Source of the DNA: JANQQJ01 sp046290575
Lineage (GTDB): Bacteria; Pseudomonadota; Alphaproteobacteria; SMXS01
Direction of reading: 5' to 3'
DNA: 64,000 bases
NCBI GenBank assembly: GCA_046290575.1
Contig: JBKAGX010000001.1
Location: forward strand, 1,156,818 to 1,220,817
The notes under the pieces were generated by a model. That model did not search any database, was not told the origin of the DNA, and saw only the letters and a list, made by a program, of their open reading frames with translations. The position numbers were made by a program, and so were the translations under genes. Shown here in pieces: positions 18,365 through 25,512 of this stretch. Within the stretch, counting starts at the first letter, position 1, and every line of letters starts with the position of its first letter.

Positions 18365-19264
18365 ATGCCTGCTGTGACCGCCAATGGCATCACCATCGAA
18401 TATGACGAACGGGGCAACCCTGGCGATCCGACCCTTTTGTTGGTCATGGGCTTCGGGCAGCAGATGCTTGCTTGGCCGGATCCGTTCTGCGACATGCTCG
18501 CCGAACAGGGCTGTCGTGTAATCCGCTTCGACAATCGCGATACCGGTTTCACCCAGAAGTTTGAAGATTTCGGCGTGCCCGACATGCAGAAAATGGTCAT
18601 GGAACTGGCCAAGGGCACCGTGCCCGATGCGCCCTATACGCTGGAGCATATGGCCGATGATGCGGCGGGCGTGCTGGATGCACTGGGTATTGAGCGGGCA
18701 CACATCGTTGGCGTCAGTATGGGTGGTATGATCTCCCAGCTCGTGGCGCTGCGCCACCCGGCCAAGACGGCGAGCCTGATTTCGGTGATGTCATCCAGTG
18801 GACGCCCGGGTGTCGGCCAGGCGACGCCGCAAGCCGGCGCGGCGCTGTTCGCGCGGCCCAAATCGATGGAGAAGGAAGACGTGGTTGAACATGCAGTCAT
18901 GACATCGAAGGCGATTGGCAGTCCTGCTTTTCCGATTGATGAGGACCGGCTGCGGGTTGCCGCCGGCGTGCTTTATGACCGGTCTTTCTACCCTCAAGGA
19001 GCACCGCGGCAATATGCGGCCATTCTGGCAACACCCCCGCGTCACGATAATCTGAAAGACATAACCGCACCCACGTTGGTGATCCACGGTGCAGACGATC
19101 CACTTATCCCACAGGATGGGGGTGAAGACACCGCGGCGCTGATTCCCGGTTCACGGCTCGAAATTATTGAGGGGATGGGCCACAACCTGCCGCCCCAGCT
19201 CTGGCCAAAACTTGTTGAGCTGATCACCGGTCACGCGAAGACCGTCGACGCGAAAGCGGCTTAG
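18365..19264 (+). CDS. Alpha/beta hydrolase
   Basis: 299 residues of the alpha/beta hydrolase fold. The nucleophile elbow is 'GVSMGGM' (S118); an Asp is in 'IHGADDPLIP' and the His in 'EGMGHNLPP', completing the triad. The oxyanion segment is 'LLVMGFGQQM' and the 'FDNRDTGFT' turn matches the TAP/polyketide-resistance esterase group often named alpha/beta hydrolase of the DnmP or aclacinomycin methylesterase type. Substrate unknown. AACAGGAG lies before the ATG. Its stop codon shares the four bases TTAG with the stop of the converging nitroreductase-like gene. Confidence 0.9.
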   Translation: MPAVTANGITIEYDERGNPGDPTLLLVMGFGQQMLAWPDPFCDMLAEQGCRVIRFDNRDTGFTQKFEDFGVPDMQKMVMELAKGTVPDAPYTLEHMADDAAGVLDALGIERAHIVGVSMGGMISQLVALRHPAKTASLISVMSSSGRPGVGQATPQAGAALFARPKSMEKEDVVEHAVMTSKAIGSPAFPIDEDRLRVAAGVLYDRSFYPQGAPRQYAAILATPPRHDNLKDITAPTLVIHGADDPLIPQDGGEDTAALIPGSRLEIIEGMGHNLPPQLWPKLVELITGHAKTVDAKAA

Positions 19265-20454
19265 GTCAGAACTACGTCCTCAACGGCCCGCCGTGGGCTG
19301 GGTCTGGCGGGCCTTTCGGCATAGCCCAGCCGGAAGACGAAGGTTGGCCGCCAGTCAATGCTGCCCGATATCTGCGCCAGTGAGGCAGCCATCAGCGGCG
19401 GTTTTCCCAGGTCATATTCCCGGTCGACGATCTCCACCGGCTGATTGAGCGGCTGTACCGCAAGGCCGAGCGCTGTTGCTTTCAGGTGCAGCCGTTGCCA
19501 GGCACGGCCTGCGATAAGGGAAGCCTCCCGACCATAGAGGTCGTTCACCAAGATCATGCCCAGCATGGCGGAGGTCGCGACATGAACATCCCGTGTCGCG
19601 CCCAGCCATTGCTGATCACTTGTCTCTGACGACGGCGACGGGATCATTTTGGCACCGATATTGAGCAGCGGGGGCAGACCAGCGGCATCCAATGTGACGC
19701 CGTCGCGGTGCTTTTGGAGGTCGTCCCAATCGAAGCGAAACCATTTGGCGCTGTCGGCGGCCATGACGTGGTCGTTGACGATCTGTTGTGTCGCATTGAC
19801 GATTACGCCGCCCAACTTCGCCCATTGTTGCCCCCGCGGAAACAGTGCCATCTGAAGGGCTGGGTGGGAGACCTCTTGCTCGAGCGCGGTGATGACGCTT
19901 GGCTTGATTTGACCGGCCGGGTCATAAGCTCCCCGATTGGTATGGCGGTGGGGAATTTGATCGTAGAGCGCATGCCGGGTTGCCGCTCCTGGTTTCAGAT
20001 CGACGGTGGCCACAAGAACCGATTTGCTGTCAGGGGCGGGGGGCAGGGTGCCCGGTATCAGGGTTACATCGGCGCTCAGGCCCGCATGGCTCGCTGCGAT
20101 CACAAGGTTTTCCAGCGCGCAGCCCAGACTGATGAACAGTTCCCTGCGATAGGGGTCGAAGGCTCCCAGGTTACGGTTCAGGTCGGCATAAATATCGATC
20201 CGGCCTTCCGTCGCCCTGAACAGCCAGGGCTGGGTGTTGTGGGCGTTTGACGCCAGAATGGCTGCACGGATCAGGCTGAGCGGCGCATCCGCCTGCTCGG
20301 TCTGCCAATCCAGCCAGGGTTCGTACGCTGGTCCCGTACCGGCGCTGAAGACACCATTGTCCCAGGCCCGCCAGACCAGTCCGCCGACGACCAGGACGCT
20401 GATGCCCGCTGCGCCTTTCTTGAGAAGCTGCCGTCTGCTGGGGTTGTCCGTCAT
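19261..20454 (-). CDS. Tat-exported nitroreductase-like (Acg family) protein
   Basis: 397 residues from the ATG at 20454. The N-terminus 'MTDNPSRRQLLKKGAAG' followed by a hydrophobic run is a twin-arginine signal, which suits export of a folded flavoprotein. The body shows the two-lobed, divergent nitroreductase pattern of the Acg/Rv3131 family: 'AILASNAHNTQPWLFR', 'SLGCALENLVIAASHAGL', 'RHTNRGAYD' and a C-terminal half with 'RAWQRLHLKATALGLAVQPLNQP'. It may bind or store FMN rather than reduce a substrate. The open frame continues upstream, but the Tat motif and a 52-residue gene ending 10 bp before argue for this start. Last gene of a TetR-led operon. Confidence 0.82.
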   Translation of the reverse strand: MTDNPSRRQLLKKGAAGISVLVVGGLVWRAWDNGVFSAGTGPAYEPWLDWQTEQADAPLSLIRAAILASNAHNTQPWLFRATEGRIDIYADLNRNLGAFDPYRRELFISLGCALENLVIAASHAGLSADVTLIPGTLPPAPDSKSVLVATVDLKPGAATRHALYDQIPHRHTNRGAYDPAGQIKPSVITALEQEVSHPALQMALFPRGQQWAKLGGVIVNATQQIVNDHVMAADSAKWFRFDWDDLQKHRDGVTLDAAGLPPLLNIGAKMIPSPSSETSDQQWLGATRDVHVATSAMLGMILVNDLYGREASLIAGRAWQRLHLKATALGLAVQPLNQPVEIVDREYDLGKPPLMAASLAQISGSIDWRPTFVFRLGYAERPARPSPRRAVEDVVLT

Positions 20455-20464
20455 GGCACGATCT

Positions 20465-20623
20465 CTACAGGGATATGCAGAACCAGGTGGCCAGTGCGAT
20501 CTGGACACCGTCGATCGCCACATCCCAGCCTATATGCGTCCAGGGGATGTGATGGACCGCCCAGACCGCCGCGCCGCCCGCGAGGTTCTTTACCGCGATC
20601 AGAATCAAGGATGCCTTGTTCAT
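20465..20623 (-). CDS. 52-residue membrane protein between TetR and nitroreductase genes
   Basis: A short frame starting with an ATG that overlaps the TetR stop as ATGA and ending 10 bp before the nitroreductase-like gene. The product begins 'MNKASLILIAVKNLAGG' and has two hydrophobic stretches (about 4-24 and 37-52) separated by 'HHIPWTHIGWD', so it should be a two-pass or hairpin inner-membrane protein. The coupling with TetR and the tight spacing on both sides support a real gene. I do not recognise a family. It may partner the exported flavoprotein or be the transported-compound sensor side of the unit. Confidence 0.7.
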   Translation of the reverse strand: MNKASLILIAVKNLAGGAAVWAVHHIPWTHIGWDVAIDGVQIALATWFCISL

Positions 20624-21267
20624 GCGCGTGATTCCTTTTCGATGGATTGAATGAAAGCGCGCAGCATCGCCTCCACGGTCTCATAAATCTGTGCCCAGCC
20701 CAGATCGGACTGGACGTCGATGCCGTTGAAGGTGCGGATGCCCCGGGCGCGGGTGACCAGATAGTTACTCGCGGCACCAAACAGCGCCATCATCGGGCCG
20801 ATATGACGCAGCGCCACGGCCTGATCGAAGTCGAAGCGATCAGCCAGATGTTTCATCAGCTCGAGGCCCCGGGCCTCGCGCACCTCTTCAAGCGCGATGG
20901 TCAGCGGGTTACGGTCGCTCATTTCCCAGGCCAGGATTTCCAAAGTCACCGGATGGTGACGTAAGAACTCGATATGATGCCTGAACACCTGCGTCAGCCA
21001 CCCGGCGAAGTCACCGGTCGGAGACTTATCCGCGTCGGTGAGCACATCTTCGACGCTCCACCAGAAGTCGCCCTGTTCGCCATAGGCGGCGAGAAGCCCT
21101 TCTATGTTCTCAAAGTACCGGTAAATCAGGACCTTATCGACTCCAGCTTCGCGGGCAACCGCATTGATGCCCAGCGCGCCAAAGCCGTCTCGGCCAATGA
21201 TGATGCCCACGGCACCAATCAGCGCGGCCCGGGTGGCAGTCTTGTCTCTCTGAATGGTTACTGGCAT
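20620..21267 (-). CDS. TetR/AcrR-family transcriptional regulator
   Basis: 215 residues. The N-terminal helix-turn-helix reads 'GFGALGINAVAREAGVDKVLIYRYFENIEGLLAAY' in two parts (about 28-62), standard for TetR. The C-terminal half is helical and hydrophobic, with 'FRHHIEFLRHHPVTLEILAWE' typical of ligand-binding helices. It leads an operon with a 52-residue membrane protein and a Tat-exported nitroreductase-like protein. Two palindromes of GTCAC/GTGAC lie 14-55 bp before its start and should be its own operators, so it most likely represses the operon until a ligand binds. Confidence 0.93.
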   Translation of the reverse strand: MPVTIQRDKTATRAALIGAVGIIIGRDGFGALGINAVAREAGVDKVLIYRYFENIEGLLAAYGEQGDFWWSVEDVLTDADKSPTGDFAGWLTQVFRHHIEFLRHHPVTLEILAWEMSDRNPLTIALEEVREARGLELMKHLADRFDFDQAVALRHIGPMMALFGAASNYLVTRARGIRTFNGIDVQSDLGWAQIYETVEAMLRAFIQSIEKESRA

Positions 21268-21280
21268 GGGACTCGCTTAA

Positions 21281-21322
21281 GTCACTTAATGGTGACTTAG
21301 TGTATAGTCACCACATGGTGAC
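21281..21322 (-). promoter_or_regulatory. Twin TetR-type operator palindromes
   Basis: Two dyads: GTCAC-N6-GTGAC at 21281-21296 and GTCACCA-CA-TGGTGAC at 21307-21322 (perfect seven-base arms). Their centres are 26 bp apart, which places them on nearly the same face of the helix. They lie just upstream of the TetR gene start. Confidence 0.75.
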
Positions 21323-21338
21323 CTGTCAACGCGTTTCG

Positions 21339-21755
21339 TTAGTCGCCGATCAGGTGCAGAACAACGTCCCGGCGGTGCGGCCGGTCGCGGTGTTCGAACA
21401 GATAAACCCCTTGCCAGGTCCCGAGCGCCAAGCGTCTGCCGGTGACCGGGATCGACAGGCTGGTTTGTGTGAGAGCCGATTTGATATGTGCCGGCATGTC
21501 GTCGGGGCCTTCGGTGCTGTGTCGGTATGCGCCCGCACGCGGTGCGATTGCTGCGAAGAAGTTCTGAAGGTCCAGCAAAACATCTGGGTCCGCGTTCTCC
21601 TGAATCACCAGCGAGGCCGAGGTGTGCCGGATGAAAAGGGTAAGAAGCCCGTCGGTGATGTTTTGGTCGCCGACCCAACGAGCCACCTCGCGCGTGACAT
21701 CGACCAACCCGGGGCCGACGGACTGAAAGCGTATGGTGGTGCGTGCTTGTTTCAT
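21339..21755 (-). CDS. YjbQ/UPF0047 family protein
   Basis: 138 residues of the YjbQ family, whose members show weak thiamin-phosphate synthase side activity and whose true role is open. Signatures present: 'LLTLFIRHTSASLVIQENAD', 'YRHSTEGPDDMPAHIKSAL' and 'LGTWQGVYLFEHRDRPH'. The three His and the Glu in these stretches form the family's metal/phosphate pocket. It is a single gene; 71 bp separate its end from the TetR gene start on the same strand, so the TetR operators lie downstream of it. Confidence 0.93.
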   Translation of the reverse strand: MKQARTTIRFQSVGPGLVDVTREVARWVGDQNITDGLLTLFIRHTSASLVIQENADPDVLLDLQNFFAAIAPRAGAYRHSTEGPDDMPAHIKSALTQTSLSIPVTGRRLALGTWQGVYLFEHRDRPHRRDVVLHLIGD

Positions 21756-21787
21756 TGTTGGCGCGCGTCTTGGCCGGTTATGCCGGG

Positions 21788-21850
21788 CCCCTCACCCCGA
21801 CCCTCTTCCCCGGGGGGAGAGGGAGGTGAGCGTAGCGAGCGGGTGAGGGG
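21788..21850. repeat. CCCCTCACCC palindromic repeat, copy 1
   Basis: A 63-bp element with outer arms CCCCTCACCC and GGGTGAGGGG and an inner pyrimidine/purine hairpin around CTTCCCCGGGGGGAGAG. A related 114-bp copy lies at 34334-34447. Both fill intergenic space; this one ends two bases from the stop codon of the dienoyl-CoA isomerase gene. Confidence 0.8.
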
Positions 21851-21851
21851 G

Positions 21852-22706
21852 TTAGTCGGCGTGCGGCACTTTCTCGCGCTCGACCGGCTGAAGGTTTTCG
21901 TAGTTGGCCGGGCGCTTCTCCCGGAAGGCGGCGACGCCCTCGCGCAGATCCGTGCCGCCGACCAAGGTGGCGGCGGTCCAGATGGCGATGTAGTTCAGGC
22001 TGTCTTCGACCGAGTGGTCGCGGGCATAGTTCAGCATCTCCTTGCAGCCATGCACCGCAAGGGGTGATTTGCTGGCGATTTCGGCAGCGATCTCCATCAC
22101 CGCCTCCAGCATCTCATCGTGGTTGTCGAACACCCGGTTGATGTAGCCCATCTCACGCGCCTCCTCGCCATACATGCGACGGCCCGTATAGGCCAGTTCG
22201 CGGGCAATGCCGCTAGGGATCAGTTTTGGCAGCCGCTGCAGTGTGCCCAGATCCGGTGCCATGCCGATGTTGGTTTCCTGGACGACGAAAAACGCGTCCC
22301 TGGTGCAATAGCGGCTGTCGGCGCAGACGGTCATGTCGAGCCCGCCGCCGACGCAGGCGCCCTGAATGGCGGCCAGCACCGGATAGCGGCACTTCTCCAC
22401 CTTGCCCAGTCTCGCATGCAGGTCGAGCAGATGGCGGCGGAACGCCTCACGTTTGCGCCCTTCATCCTCGTCTGGCGTGTCTGCGTTGATGCTCTTGAAC
22501 GAGTTCAGGTCCAGCCCGGCGCAAAAGTGCTTGCCGGTCGATGACAGGACCACCACGCGCACATCGTCCCGTGCATCGATCTCATCGAACACTTTGGGGA
22601 ATTCATCCCAGAATTGCGGGTTCAGACTGTTGAATTCATCCGGCCGGTTCAGGATCACATGCGCGATCTGATTGGCAACTTCGAGTTTGACGGCTTGATT
22701 GGGCAT
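21852..22706 (-). CDS. Delta(3,5)-delta(2,4)-dienoyl-CoA isomerase-type crotonase
   Basis: 284 residues of the crotonase superfamily with features of ECH1: 'GKHFCAGLDLNSF' (oxyanion loop), 'CVGGGLDMTVCADSRYC' with the Asp that ECH1 uses where hydratases have Glu, 'VQETNIGMAPDLGTLQRLPK' carrying the second acid and the Asp diagnostic of dienoyl isomerases, and 'YARDHSVEDSLNYIAIW' near the end. The reaction would shift double bonds of 3,5-dienoyl-CoA made from odd-position unsaturated fatty acids, letting beta-oxidation proceed. It stands apart from the beta-oxidation operon 0.6 kb away but fits the same pathway. Confidence 0.9.
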   Translation of the reverse strand: MPNQAVKLEVANQIAHVILNRPDEFNSLNPQFWDEFPKVFDEIDARDDVRVVVLSSTGKHFCAGLDLNSFKSINADTPDEDEGRKREAFRRHLLDLHARLGKVEKCRYPVLAAIQGACVGGGLDMTVCADSRYCTRDAFFVVQETNIGMAPDLGTLQRLPKLIPSGIARELAYTGRRMYGEEAREMGYINRVFDNHDEMLEAVMEIAAEIASKSPLAVHGCKEMLNYARDHSVEDSLNYIAIWTAATLVGGTDLREGVAAFREKRPANYENLQPVEREKVPHAD

Positions 22707-22777
22707 GGAATTCTCCTGAGGATAGGCTAGTAGAAACTGTACTCATGGCGCGGGGGCGTCACAAGAAGGAGGGTGCG

Positions 22778-23125
22778 ATGCGTTCAAACATGATTGCGGC
22801 TGCGGCAGCGATTCTGGCTCTGGTCCTTTTGGCTTTTGGCTTCAATCAGCTGACCAGCACATCGGATAAGGACAGTGAGCCCGGAACAGCTTTCACCTGT
22901 GATGATGGTACGCGCTTTCATGCCGTGTTTTCGCAAGACCCCGGTCTCGTGACCCTGCGTTTCGGGGAAGAGCGCACGCCCCGCATATTGGCGCTGCCAC
23001 AGGCGCGGTCAGGCTCCGGTACCCGTTACAGGGACGATGACAACGAGTTCCGCGAACACCAGGGCGAAGCGACTCTTGAACTCGCCGACGGCACTGAGTT
23101 GACCGGGTGTAAGGCTGAGGATTAG
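22778..23125 (+). CDS. MliC-like (C-type lysozyme inhibitor) membrane-anchored protein
   Basis: 115 residues from the ATG at 22778, which has AAGGAGGG in front; an ATG 33 bases earlier is open but less likely. An N-terminal hydrophobic segment (about 5-22) is a signal peptide or anchor. The rest fits the small beta-barrel MliC/PliC domain: 'FTCDDGTRFHAVF', 'LALPQARSGSGTRY' and 'LELADGTELTGC', with the two cysteines placed to form the family's disulfide and the 'SGSGxRY' loop that enters the lysozyme active site. Role: protect periplasmic murein from lysozyme. Single gene, divergent from the isomerase. Confidence 0.82.
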   Translation: MRSNMIAAAAAILALVLLAFGFNQLTSTSDKDSEPGTAFTCDDGTRFHAVFSQDPGLVTLRFGEERTPRILALPQARSGSGTRYRDDDNEFREHQGEATLELADGTELTGCKAED

Positions 23126-23167
23126 GTCTTCCCTTTTGCCGACCCCGATATGGAATTACGGGCACAA

Positions 23168-23252
23168 GAATTCCGGGGACGGAATTCCGGGGACGGGAAT
23201 TCCGGGGACGGTATACTTAATTTCAGACCTCTGAATAAAATATACCGTCCCC
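23168..23252. repeat. GGGGAC-GTATAC hairpin with triplicated GAATTC leader
   Basis: Three tandem units of GAATTCCGGGGACG begin at 23168, 23182 and 23197. The last runs into an imperfect hairpin, left arm starting GGGGACGGTATACTTAATT at 23204 and right arm ending ATATACCGTCCCC at 23252. A related element with longer arms lies at 55880-55970. Such GGGGAC-GTATAC ends are seen beside REP-associated (IS200-like) transposases, but no transposase is in the window. Confidence 0.75.
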
Positions 23253-23336
23253 TGATTTCGTTGGATTGCTTCGCTCTCGCCGCGCAGGCGCTGGCGCAGC
23301 GGGACGCTCGCAATGACGTTGGGTGGCGCCGTCGCG

Positions 23337-24881
23337 CTACTCAGCCGCTTGCTTGACCGGGCTGCCGTAAAAGCTTTCGCCCTTGGCCGCCATGTCGCGC
23401 AATAATTGCGGCGGGCTGAACCGCTCGCCATATTGCTGGGCCAGCCGGTCGCATTCACGCACGAAGGCGTCAACGCCGACCGTATCGATCAGGCTGAGCG
23501 GCCCGCCAGTATAGGGTGCAAAGCCCCAGCCCAGAATGGCGCCGATGTCCCCGTCCGCAGGGTCGCGCAGCACGTTTTCTTCCATGCAGCGGGCGGCTTC
23601 GACCGCCTGGCGATAGAGGAACCGCTTCTTGACCTCTTCCGGTTCGGGCTGGTCGGCGGCGGGCGGCCAGTTTTCCTTCAGGCCCGGCCACAGATATTTC
23701 TTACCGCCTTCGGGATATTCGTAATAGCCCTTGCCGGCCTTCTTGCCCAAGCGGCCCTGCGCCATCAGCTCGTCGATGATGTGATCGCCCGGGGCAGGCT
23801 TATAGGCGTCGCCGAGGTCCTTCTTGGTCTGTTCGCGCACCTTATAGCCCAGCTCGATAGAGACCGCGTCGCCGACATCGAGTGGACCGACAGGCATACC
23901 GGAGAACTTGCCGGCGTTTTCGATCAGGGCTGGTTCGACCCCGTCTGCCAGCATCGCCAGACCTTCGGCGACATAGGTGCCGAAGCAGCGCGAGGTATAG
24001 AAGCCGCGGCTGTCATTGACGACAATCGGCGTCTTTCTGATCTGCTGCACATAGTCCATGGCCCGCGCCAGGGTCTCATCGGAGGTTTTCTCGCCCATGA
24101 TGATCTCGACCAGCGGCATGCGGTCGACGGGGGAGAAGAAGTGCAGCCCGATGAAGTCGTGCGGGCGCGAGAAACTCTCGGCCAGCCCGGTGATTGGCAG
24201 GGTGGACGTATTGGACGCGAAGACCGGCAGGTTGGGCTCAGCGGCCTCGGTCTGCTTGGTCACATCGTCCTTGATGTCGCGGCTTTCGAACACCGCTTCA
24301 ATCACCAGATCGCAGCCTTTAAGGTCGTCATAGCTGGCGGTCGGATGAATCCGGTCCAGCAGGGCCTGGCCCTTTTCCTCGGTCACCTTGCGGCGCTTGA
24401 TGCCTTTGGCGACCAACCCTTCGGAGTAGGCTTTGCCCTTGTCCGCGGACTCTTGATCGCGGTCCAGCAAGACCACGTCCATGCCAGCGCGCGCCGACAC
24501 ATAGGCGATCCCAGCGCCCATCATGCCCGCGCCCAAAACACCAAGCTTTTTGACCTGGAATTTGTCAACGCCTTCGGGCCGGCTGGCCAGCTTGTCGGCC
24601 GCCTGTTTGTTGATGAACAGGGACCGGATCATGGCTTTTGAAACCGGATCCAGCAGCAGCTTGGTGAAGTAGCGGCTTTCCACCCGCAGCGCCGCATCCA
24701 TCGGGATATGGTGGCCTTCATAGACCGCTGAGAGGATGGCCGCCGGTGCGGGGTAATTATGCAGCGTTTCCTTCTGCAGCATGGCGTTGCCGACCGTGAA
24801 GACCTGAACAACGCGCGGGTCCATCGGGCCCTGGCCGCCGGGCACTTTGAAGCCCTTCTCCAGCTGACGCTTCGCCGCCAT
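23337..24881 (-). CDS. 3-hydroxyacyl-CoA dehydrogenase part of a split FadJ-type protein
   Basis: 514 residues matching the C-terminal two thirds of the multifunctional beta-oxidation alpha subunit. It opens with the linker and helix 'KGFKVPGGQGPMDPR', then a Rossmann domain with 'LGVLGAGMMGAGIAYVSA', the active-site stretch 'HFFSPVDRMPLVEI' and two 3HCDH C-terminal domains ('GFYTSRCFGTYVAEGL', 'ILGWGFAPYTGGPLSLID'). It oxidises L-3-hydroxyacyl-CoA with NAD+. In relatives this is fused to the enoyl-CoA hydratase; here the hydratase half is a separate frame ending three bases upstream, in the same reading phase. No good ribosome site precedes the ATG, so expression probably relies on coupling, or the fusion has been broken. 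Confidence 0.88.
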   Translation of the reverse strand: MAAKRQLEKGFKVPGGQGPMDPRVVQVFTVGNAMLQKETLHNYPAPAAILSAVYEGHHIPMDAALRVESRYFTKLLLDPVSKAMIRSLFINKQAADKLASRPEGVDKFQVKKLGVLGAGMMGAGIAYVSARAGMDVVLLDRDQESADKGKAYSEGLVAKGIKRRKVTEEKGQALLDRIHPTASYDDLKGCDLVIEAVFESRDIKDDVTKQTEAAEPNLPVFASNTSTLPITGLAESFSRPHDFIGLHFFSPVDRMPLVEIIMGEKTSDETLARAMDYVQQIRKTPIVVNDSRGFYTSRCFGTYVAEGLAMLADGVEPALIENAGKFSGMPVGPLDVGDAVSIELGYKVREQTKKDLGDAYKPAPGDHIIDELMAQGRLGKKAGKGYYEYPEGGKKYLWPGLKENWPPAADQPEPEEVKKRFLYRQAVEAARCMEENVLRDPADGDIGAILGWGFAPYTGGPLSLIDTVGVDAFVRECDRLAQQYGERFSPPQLLRDMAAKGESFYGSPVKQAAE

Positions 24882-24884
24882 TGA

Positions 24885-25490
24885 TCAGCTTGGTTTCTCG
24901 TCGCGCGGGGCGACTTCGTGCACCACGCCCAGGCCCTGCGCCTCTTGCGGGCTCATATTCTTGCCCTGCAGCAGATAGGGCGCCGCAGCCTGTACACCCA
25001 TCAGACGCGGCAAGCGCTGGGTGCCGCCACCGCCGGGCAGCAGGCCAACATTCACTTCGGGCAGGCCCAGCGTCAGCTTGGGATCGTCCGCGCAAACCCG
25101 GTAATGGCAGGCGAGGGTGATTTCCAGCCCGCCACCCAGCGCCAGGCCATTGATCGCCGCGGCGAACGGCTTGCCGCAGGTCTCCATCGCCCGCAGCTGC
25201 TTGTTCATGGCGTAGACGCCGTTGAACACGTCTTCAGGGGTCGCTTCGCCGGTAGACGCCGCGCCAGCATTTTCACCCATCATGCTGAGGTCGGCACCGG
25301 CCATGAAGGCCGGCTTGCCTGAGGTGATGACCGCGCCCTTGATCGCATCATCAGAAACGACCTTGTCGATCAGCTCGGTCAGGTCCTGCATGAATTGCCC
25401 GTCGATCACGTTCATGGAGCGACCGGGCAGGTCGATGGTCATGAGGGCGATGCCGTCGGAATCGACCTCGAAGTTGATGGTTTCCGTCAT
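24885..25490 (-). CDS. Enoyl-CoA hydratase part of a split FadJ-type protein
   Basis: 201 residues that match the N-terminal crotonase domain of the multifunctional FadJ/FadB protein: 'GRSMNVIDGQFM', 'KPAFMAGADLSMM' (oxyanion loop), 'NGLALGGGLEITLACH' and 'GLPEVNVGLLPGGGGTQRLP' with both catalytic Glu residues. It ends 'VVHEVAPRDEKPS' at a TGA, where fused relatives continue about 20-30 residues to 'KGFKVPGG'. The next reading frame over shows 'TKLINGGEAS', a fossil-looking piece of that linker, so small insertions or deletions may have split the gene. It follows the thiolase by 22 bp in the LiuR-like operon. Confidence 0.88.
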   Translation of the reverse strand: MTETINFEVDSDGIALMTIDLPGRSMNVIDGQFMQDLTELIDKVVSDDAIKGAVITSGKPAFMAGADLSMMGENAGAASTGEATPEDVFNGVYAMNKQLRAMETCGKPFAAAINGLALGGGLEITLACHYRVCADDPKLTLGLPEVNVGLLPGGGGTQRLPRLMGVQAAAPYLLQGKNMSPQEAQGLGVVHEVAPRDEKPS

Positions 25491-25512
25491 GGATTGTCTC
25501 CTGATCAGGCGC

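Noticed and set aside
23168..23215. Tandem GAATTC units as a small CRISPR array
   Set aside because: Units are contiguous, 14-15 bp, with no spacers and no cas genes.
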